A DNA stretch of 7,289 nucleotides from Balneolales bacterium (GTDB taxonomy: Bacteria; Bacteroidota; Rhodothermia; Balneolales; Balneolaceae), in contig JAKSCW010000422.1 in assembly GCA_022360375.1 (NCBI GenBank), positions 1-7,289 on the forward strand. The letters run 5' to 3'. The notes beneath the pieces are model-generated. The model was not told where the DNA came from and did no database searches. It saw only the letters and a program-made list of their open reading frames with translations. Positions 1 to 4,973 of the stretch are shown in pieces (positions within the stretch are counted from its first letter, which is position 1; every line of letters begins with the position of its first letter). The position numbers and the translations under genes are program-made.

Positions 1-90
1 ATAAAGCAATAATAAAGCTTTCAACCATCCCGATTTTACCTGGTAGCTTAGCCTGGTTCCCTCCTCCATCTCCAGTCGAAAAATAAAATT
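1..90. other. Left edge, no supportable gene
   Basis: I see no feature here that can be defended. One + frame is open from the edge to a TAA at 84-86, which could be the last codons of an upstream gene. Two - strand frames are also open to the edge, with possible ATGs at 69 and 28 reading leftward, which could be the start of a divergent gene. None of the short peptides is recognisable. A pyrimidine-rich stretch (59-73) reads as GGAG/GGAGG on the - strand but is badly placed as a ribosome binding site for either - strand ATG. Sequence to the left would decide. Confidence 0.4.
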
Positions 91-170
91 CTTTCCCAAT
101 TCCGGAAAATTGAAACAAATATCCTTTTTGGTAGTATGGCGATTAGTTTCAAAAAATAAGAATTGAATAT
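91..170 (+). promoter_or_regulatory. Promoter/leader copy 1, upstream of serine hydrolase
   Basis: This 80-base block matches 1941-2020 at 65 of 80 positions without gaps, and at 37 of 40 over 131-170. It contains TTG at 110-112, then 19 bases, then TAGTATGG at 132-139, which resembles the Bacteroidota -33 TTG / -7 TAnnTTTG promoter (two mismatches in the -7 box). A 12-base inverted repeat brackets it: ATTGAAACAAAT at 109-120 and ATTAGTTTCAAA at 142-153, pairing at 10 of 12 positions across a 21-base gap. Transcription would start near 146, leaving a leader of roughly 80 bases before the ATG at 229. Promoter function is inferred from conservation and consensus match. Confidence 0.6.
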
Positions 171-228
171 CCGAAACCTGTCAATAGTGGTTCGGGTATT
201 TTCAACTTTACGTCAACTTTTATCTCTT

Positions 229-1911
229 ATGAAAAATTCGACTATTCTCTCGCCGGTTTTATTTCTGCTTTTAACCACTATTTCCACACCTGTTCTGGGT
301 CAGATTCAACCTGAGGAGCTGCACCAAAAAGTGGATTCTCTGATCCTTGAAACGGTTTCCGGGATGACTCCTGGTTCTGCCGTTTTAGTGATAAAGGACA
401 AAGAAATCATCCTGAATAAAGGATATGGATTAGCGAACCTGGATTATGAGGTTCCGATCACCCCTAATACGGTATTTGATCTTGCATCCCTTGCCAAGCA
501 ATTTGCCGGATATGCCATCGCTTTACTGGAAGAAGAAGGCGTCCTTTCTGTAGAAGATGATGTGAGAACATACATCCCCGAACTACCGGAATTTGGTCAC
601 CCGATCACGATAGGGAATTTACTACACCACACCAGCGGAATCAGAGACTGGACCAGTACCCTTCCGCTTTCAGGAAGAACTTTTGAAGATGTCATCAGTA
701 TGGATCACATCCTTAGGATGGCGTATCAACAGGAGGAGTTAAATTTTATTCCCGGTGATGAATATCGCTATTCAAATACCGGCTATAACCTGCTCGCTGA
801 AATTGTTGAACGAACAACCGGTTTAACGTTTCGGGAATGGACGGATCAAAACATCTTCCAACCATTGGGTATGACACAAACCTTATTTTTAGACGATCAT
901 AACGAAGTGATTAAAAACAGGGCCGTTGGTTATTACCAGGTTGACGAAGGGTTCCATCCATCGTCCAATTTACTCACCGCCCTTGGATCAAGCTCTTTAT
1001 TCTCTACCACCACCGACCTGGCGAAGTGGGCTACTCATTTGATGTATCCTTCGGACGAGAAAAAACCGGTTGTCGGGCGAATGCTGCAAACCCAACCTTT
1101 ATCTAATGGTGACAACAACAACTACGCGTACGGAATTTCGGAAAGTACTTTCAGAGGAACGCCATGGATTTCCCATTCGGGTGGATGGGCTTCCTTCAGA
1201 ACCTACATCGCTTTGTTACCAGAATACGATTTAGCAATCGTAGTACTTAACAACAATGGTAAAAATGCATTCAATGTCGTTGGCCGGATTGCGGGTTATT
1301 ATGTTCCGCGACAACAAACTGAACAGCAGGCTTCCAATGACAATGATGAATCTGACACTTTGGAAAATCTCTCCATTTCGGAAAGCCTTCTGGATGCTTA
1401 TACAGGTACATACCGATTAGGCCCGGGCTGGTATGTTCACTTAACAAAGAACGATGGACAATTGTGGACTCAGGCAACGAATGAAGATAAATTCCCCATG
1501 TTTGCCCTTTCAGACAGCCTGTTTCAAATCCCGGCTTATGGCAACAGAACCATGAAATTTTATGCCGGTAATAACGGGCAAATAACTCATTTGGTTTATA
1601 ATAATATTCACAGCCTCAAAATGGGCAGTGAAACGACCGTAACACTCGGCAATTCCTCTGAATATGAAGGCGAGTATATGAGTGATGAACTGGAAACTTC
1701 CTATAAGGTGATGCTTCAGGATGGCAAACTGAAGCTTTGGCACTTCCAGAATGGAGAAATTGACTTAGAGCAGGCCTGGGAAGATGAGTTCAGGGGTTCA
1801 GCATGGTACGCTGATTTTGTGGAATTCCGGAGAGATGATAACGGCCACGTTGACGGGTTCTATGTAACCCAATACAGAGCCAGGAACCAGTTCTTCAGAA
1901 AGGTAGATTAG
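229..1911 (+). CDS. Secreted serine hydrolase, beta-lactamase / S12 peptidase family
   Basis: Predicted 560-residue exported serine hydrolase of the class C beta-lactamase / D-Ala-D-Ala carboxypeptidase-like (S12) fold. Residues 1-24, from MKNS to VLG before Q25, form a signal peptide with no lipobox cysteine, so a periplasmic or secreted soluble protein is expected. The catalytic motifs are complete: S87-L-A-K90 (nucleophile SxxK), Y181-S-N183 (YxN) and H316-S-G318 (the KTG equivalent). After the catalytic domain, at about residue 385 onward, come an Asn/Asp/Ser-rich linker and two beta-rich modules, each opening with a YxGxY motif (near 391 and 479), like the lipocalin-type C-terminal domains of many Bacteroidota members. 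The frame stays open upstream to a TTG at 163, but the ATG at 229 is preferred because it places the signal peptide at the N terminus. There is no Shine-Dalgarno. Substrate is unknown: peptidoglycan peptides, small esters, D-amino-acid peptides and beta-lactams are all possible. Its promoter is a near copy of the padR promoter. Confidence 0.9.
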   Translation: MKNSTILSPVLFLLLTTISTPVLGQIQPEELHQKVDSLILETVSGMTPGSAVLVIKDKEIILNKGYGLANLDYEVPITPNTVFDLASLAKQFAGYAIALLEEEGVLSVEDDVRTYIPELPEFGHPITIGNLLHHTSGIRDWTSTLPLSGRTFEDVISMDHILRMAYQQEELNFIPGDEYRYSNTGYNLLAEIVERTTGLTFREWTDQNIFQPLGMTQTLFLDDHNEVIKNRAVGYYQVDEGFHPSSNLLTALGSSSLFSTTTDLAKWATHLMYPSDEKKPVVGRMLQTQPLSNGDNNNYAYGISESTFRGTPWISHSGGWASFRTYIALLPEYDLAIVVLNNNGKNAFNVVGRIAGYYVPRQQTEQQASNDNDESDTLENLSISESLLDAYTGTYRLGPGWYVHLTKNDGQLWTQATNEDKFPMFALSDSLFQIPAYGNRTMKFYAGNNGQITHLVYNNIHSLKMGSETTVTLGNSSEYEGEYMSDELETSYKVMLQDGKLKLWHFQNGEIDLEQAWEDEFRGSAWYADFVEFRRDDNGHVDGFYVTQYRARNQFFRKVD

Positions 1912-1919
1912 GAATAAAT

Positions 1920-1943
1920 GTAATCCTATTGCATTACTTTTTT
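1920..1943 (+). terminator. Weak terminator-like hairpin after serine hydrolase
   Basis: GTAAT (1920-1924) and ATTAC (1933-1937) can form a 5 bp stem with an 8-base loop, followed at once by six T residues (1938-1943). It lies 8 bases past the stop codon and just before the padR promoter, where a terminator would be expected. The stem is short and AT-rich, so it may be inefficient or fortuitous and some read-through into padR is plausible. Confidence 0.3.
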
Positions 1944-2020
1944 ACCCAATTCTAAAAATTTGAAACAAATTCTTTTTTCAGTAGTATTGCGATTAGTTCC
2001 AAAAAATAAGAATTGAACAT
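1941..2020 (+). promoter_or_regulatory. Promoter/leader copy 2 and candidate PadR operator, upstream of padR
   Basis: Second copy of the block at 91-170. TTG at 1960-1962, a 19-base spacer and TAGTATTG at 1982-1989 fit the Bacteroidota -33/-7 promoter with one mismatch in TAnnTTTG. The inverted repeat TTTGAAACAAAT (1959-1970) / ATTAGTTCCAAA (1992-2003) pairs at 10 of 12 positions. The arms are centred 33 bp apart, about three helical turns, so one face of the DNA would present both. The left arm covers the -33 box and the right arm the predicted start near 1996, which is well placed for repression. PadR proteins usually autoregulate, so this is the best operator candidate. The following A-rich leader, ending directly at the padR ATG, lacks a Shine-Dalgarno. 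Confidence 0.65.
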
Positions 2021-2347
2021 ATGAAACTCCTGACAAGATCCGAAGAATATATTTTACTCGCTGTTTTCAAACTCGGAGAAGATGCCTATAGCATCCCCAT
2101 CCGTGAAAAACTGATTGAAATAACGGGAAAAAACTGGTCCCTGGGTGCCATATACATGCCTCTGGAGCGACTTGAAAAGCGACGACTGATCACTTCTCAT
2201 TTTTCGGAATCCACGCCGGAACGAGGAGGCCGGCATAAGCGAATTTATTCATTAACGGAAGCTGGAAAAGAATCTCTCCGGGAGATTTATACCGTTCAGC
2301 AAACTATCTGGCAAGGCGTTCCTCAACTCATTTTCGGAGCAGCCTGA
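2021..2347 (+). CDS. PadR-family winged-helix transcriptional regulator
   Basis: A 108-residue DNA-binding protein. The opening SEEYILLAVFKLGEDAYSIP, the central WSLGAIYMPLERLEKRRLI (recognition helix) and the wing TPERGGRHKRIYSLTEAGKE are characteristic of PadR winged-helix proteins. Only about 20 residues follow the wing, so it is the short form with a minimal C-terminal dimerisation helix rather than the long subfamily with a large helical C-terminal domain. No ligand-binding domain is evident. PadR proteins are typically ligand- or stress-released repressors that control the adjacent transporter operon and themselves. Here the gene is first in the operon, with the permease gene starting one base after its stop. 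The ATG at 2021 is the natural start: it begins directly at the family's conserved N terminus and sits just after the conserved leader. The inducer cannot be predicted. Confidence 0.93.
   Translation: MKLLTRSEEYILLAVFKLGEDAYSIPIREKLIEITGKNWSLGAIYMPLERLEKRRLITSHFSESTPERGGRHKRIYSLTEAGKESLREIYTVQQTIWQGVPQLIFGAA
2336..2339 (+). promoter_or_regulatory. Ribosome binding site for first permease, inside padR
   Basis: GGAG within the last codons of padR lies 9 bases before the ATG at 2349. Unlike padR and the serine hydrolase gene, the permease has a recognisable Shine-Dalgarno. With one base between the padR stop and this start, translation is probably coupled. It supports 2349 over the internal ATG at 2559. 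Confidence 0.55.
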
Positions 2348-2348
2348 A

Positions 2349-4973
2349 ATGGATCACCGTCCGCCTGAAATAGCCGAGAAGCTACTGACTAAGCTTTTAT
2401 ACGATGACGTCTGGAAAACCACCCTGGGCGATTTCGAAGAGCACTATCACCACCTGGTTGAGACCGAGGGGAAAAACATCGCTAACCGTTGGTATTGGTC
2501 ACAGTTATTTCGCTATGCCCCTTCAAAAATCGTACACAAATTCTATTGGTCCGTCTCTATGTTCAAGAATTATCTCAAAATTGCCTTTCGAAACCTGAAA
2601 AATCAGAAGAGCTATTCCTTCATAAACATCATGGGGCTTACCATCGGGCTGGCCTGTTTTATTCTTATTGGTTTGTTCATCCGGTATGAACTCAGTTACG
2701 ACTCTTTTCATACGCATAGTGAGCGCACCTTCCGCGTGGTTGAACAGCAGCCTGAAAATGAATACCTCGGTTCTAACTGGTTTGCCATCACAGCCACTGC
2801 AATGGCGGCAACAATGAAACAGGATTACCCGGAAGTGGAGTATGCCGCTTATTTTACCAACTCAGGCGCTATACTTCGTGCAAATAACGAAGCTTTTGAT
2901 GCTTATGGAGCTGGTGCTGACGGAGATTTCTTTAACATTTTTACCTACACCTGGTACCGGGGAAATGAAGCTACCGCCCTCGACGATCCCAATTCCATCA
3001 TTCTTACCCAAAGCATGGCCGAGACCCTGTTTGGAAATGAGAATCCAATTGGCCAAACCCTTCAGCAGGTATACCCCAACGGCAGAGAAACCGAAAAAAC
3101 AGTAACGGGGGTAGTAGCTGATCCGCCTAAGAACTCGCATTTCGATTTTCAATATATCGCGAATGATCAAACCACCCCTTATTACGAATATAATCTGAAT
3201 GAATGGGGCAACACCAATGTCTACACGTTCATCACGCTAAGAGATGGAGCTTCGGCTGCCGACTTTTCTGAAAAACTCCCGGATTTTGCTAACACTTATA
3301 CAGCAAGTTCCCAGTATTATCAAGACAATCCCGATGGCCTTCCTAATTATGTACTCCAACCTCTGGAGGATATTCACCTTACTTCTCGTCACTTAAATTT
3401 TAACCCATCTGCAGCGGGCAGTATGAATACCGTGTACATGCTTTCGGTGATCGGGATCATCATCTTATTGATTGCCTGTGTGAATTATATGAATCTTGCT
3501 ACCGCGCGATCCCTTACTCGTGCAAAAGAAGTAGGTGTACGGAAAGTGATTGGGGCTTATCAATCCAACCTGGTGATGCAGTTCTTGTCGGAAGCTGTGG
3601 TAATTTCATTTTTAGGGATTGCAGGAGCGGTTGCTTTAGTGGCTTTGCTGCTACCCACATTCAGTGGTTTAGTGGAACGCGAATTAACCAGCCAGATTTT
3701 TTTGCAGTGGGAATTCTGGGGAGCCTCCCTCATCATAAGTTTAGTGGTAGGAGCTTTTGCAGGAAGTTATCCGGCATTTTATATGTCTAAGCTAAAACCC
3801 ATCCTTATTCTTAAAAGCCAGGTTAAAGGTGGGAAAGGGAATGCATTTTTCCGGAACCTGCTTGTGGTGGGTCAATTCACTATTACTGCAGTTCTCCTCA
3901 TCGGTTCTATTGTAGTATTTCAGCAATTGCAATTTATGCGCACTACCGATACCGGGCTAAACCGGGAACAGGTACTCACGGTATCTAATCGTGATCCTGA
4001 GTTATGGGACCGGTTTGAAACGGTAAAAACGGAATTGCTGAAAAATCCAGGTGTTGAAATGGTCAGTTCTTCCCAAATGAATCCCATTTATATGAGCAGC
4101 AGCACCCGGGGTACTGAATGGGAAGGGCAAGAGGAAAATGAAGAGCTTACCATTTATGTATCCCCTGTCGGGTTTGATTTCACGAGTATACTCGATCTTG
4201 AAGTGATCGCCGGAAGAGCGTTCTCCCCTGATTTGCATAAAGAAATGGAAAAAGACTACCTGATCAATGAATCGGCGGTGAGGGAATTGGGCTGGACCAA
4301 TGAAGAAGCGCTTGGGAAATCCTTCCAGGTGTGGGGAAATGACGGAACCATCGTGGGTGTGGTAAAAGATTTCCATTTTCAATCGCTGGACCAACCTATT
4401 GCACCATTAACTATTATGTTGGGCCCTGAATTTACCCATCGGCATGTGCTCCTTAAAACCAATGGGCAGAATATCCAGGAAACCATTGCCGGAGTGGAAC
4501 ACGTGATTAAGGAATTTTCGCCCGGTTATCCATTCTCTTATTCATTTTTGGATGAACGATATATGAATATGTATAACGAACATATCCGCCTTGGTACTTT
4601 GTTCAATTACTTTTCTATCCTGGCGCTCTTTATTGCATGTATGGGGCTTTTTGGGCTGGCTACTTTTATTACAGAGCAAAGAACCAAAGAAATTGGCATA
4701 AGAAAAGTACTTGGCGCAGATGTAATTCAGATTCTCACTCTCCTTAACAAGGATTTTCTGAAGTTGGTAGGCATCAGTTTCGTGGTTGCTGTACCACTGG
4801 GATGGTTCTTATCCAGGTATTGGCTGGAAGATTTCGCCTACCGGATAGACCTGGGACCTGCCATTTTTCTTACCGCAGGTGTGATTGTATTTGGTATTGC
4901 CCTTCTCACGGTAAGTGCTAAATCTCTGAAAACGGCTACTGCCAACCCGGTAAAAAGTCTGAGGTCGGAATAA
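2349..4973 (+). CDS. Prefix-domain FtsX/MacB-type orphan permease (first paralog)
   Basis: An 874-residue inner-membrane protein of the MacB/FtsX permease superfamily. Residues about 7-69 form a cytoplasmic prefix domain (LGDFEEHY, then NRWYW) like the 'permease prefix domain' found beside PadR genes. The core starts at M71 (MFKNYLKIAFRNL). About eight membrane segments are visible: roughly 91-113, 361-382, 411-436, 457-475, 502-525, 748-772, 802-824 and 836-857. Two MacB-like periplasmic domains lie at about 114-360 and 526-747. Both halves carry the FtsX cytoplasmic coupling motif, RAKEVGVRKVIGA (391-403) and QRTKEIGIRKVLGA (777-790), which in ABC transporters of this type touches the ATPase. 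No ATPase is encoded nearby, so it is an orphan permease: it may borrow an ATPase encoded elsewhere or act as a sensor or mechanical device. MacB relatives extrude peptides, lipoproteins or antibiotics by mechanotransmission. The substrate here is unknown. Translation is coupled to padR upstream and to the second permease downstream. Confidence 0.92.
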   Translation: MDHRPPEIAEKLLTKLLYDDVWKTTLGDFEEHYHHLVETEGKNIANRWYWSQLFRYAPSKIVHKFYWSVSMFKNYLKIAFRNLKNQKSYSFINIMGLTIGLACFILIGLFIRYELSYDSFHTHSERTFRVVEQQPENEYLGSNWFAITATAMAATMKQDYPEVEYAAYFTNSGAILRANNEAFDAYGAGADGDFFNIFTYTWYRGNEATALDDPNSIILTQSMAETLFGNENPIGQTLQQVYPNGRETEKTVTGVVADPPKNSHFDFQYIANDQTTPYYEYNLNEWGNTNVYTFITLRDGASAADFSEKLPDFANTYTASSQYYQDNPDGLPNYVLQPLEDIHLTSRHLNFNPSAAGSMNTVYMLSVIGIIILLIACVNYMNLATARSLTRAKEVGVRKVIGAYQSNLVMQFLSEAVVISFLGIAGAVALVALLLPTFSGLVERELTSQIFLQWEFWGASLIISLVVGAFAGSYPAFYMSKLKPILILKSQVKGGKGNAFFRNLLVVGQFTITAVLLIGSIVVFQQLQFMRTTDTGLNREQVLTVSNRDPELWDRFETVKTELLKNPGVEMVSSSQMNPIYMSSSTRGTEWEGQEENEELTIYVSPVGFDFTSILDLEVIAGRAFSPDLHKEMEKDYLINESAVRELGWTNEEALGKSFQVWGNDGTIVGVVKDFHFQSLDQPIAPLTIMLGPEFTHRHVLLKTNGQNIQETIAGVEHVIKEFSPGYPFSYSFLDERYMNMYNEHIRLGTLFNYFSILALFIACMGLFGLATFITEQRTKEIGIRKVLGADVIQILTLLNKDFLKLVGISFVVAVPLGWFLSRYWLEDFAYRIDLGPAIFLTAGVIVFGIALLTVSAKSLKTATANPVKSLRSE
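4961..4964 (+). promoter_or_regulatory. Ribosome binding site for second permease
   Basis: GAGG lies 8 bases before the ATG at 4973, inside the last codons of the first permease. The stop and start overlap as TAATG, so terminating ribosomes can reinitiate directly. This fixes the start of the second permease and argues for co-translation of the pair. Confidence 0.55.

Noticed and set aside
1..86. Partial genes at the left edge: a + strand tail ending at 84-86 and two - strand frames with ATGs at 69 and 28
   Set aside because: All are under 40 residues with no recognisable motif, and the alternatives contradict each other. Flanking sequence is needed.
163..228. TTG at 163 as the start of the serine hydrolase (22 extra residues)
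   Set aside because: It lies inside the duplicated promoter/leader block. It would bury the signal peptide behind 22 residues, and the ATG at 229 gives a normal exported protein.
2559..2561. Internal ATG (M71) as the true start of the first permease
   Set aside because: It resembles the start of prefix-less permeases, but no ribosome binding site precedes it. The upstream prefix is strongly conserved in the paralog and has a good binding site at 2336-2339.
4002..4394. Long - strand open frame opposite the first permease
   Set aside because: It lies fully within a well-supported membrane protein gene, has no family features and is a coding shadow. The other antisense and out-of-frame stretches across 1271-7044 were dropped for the same reason.
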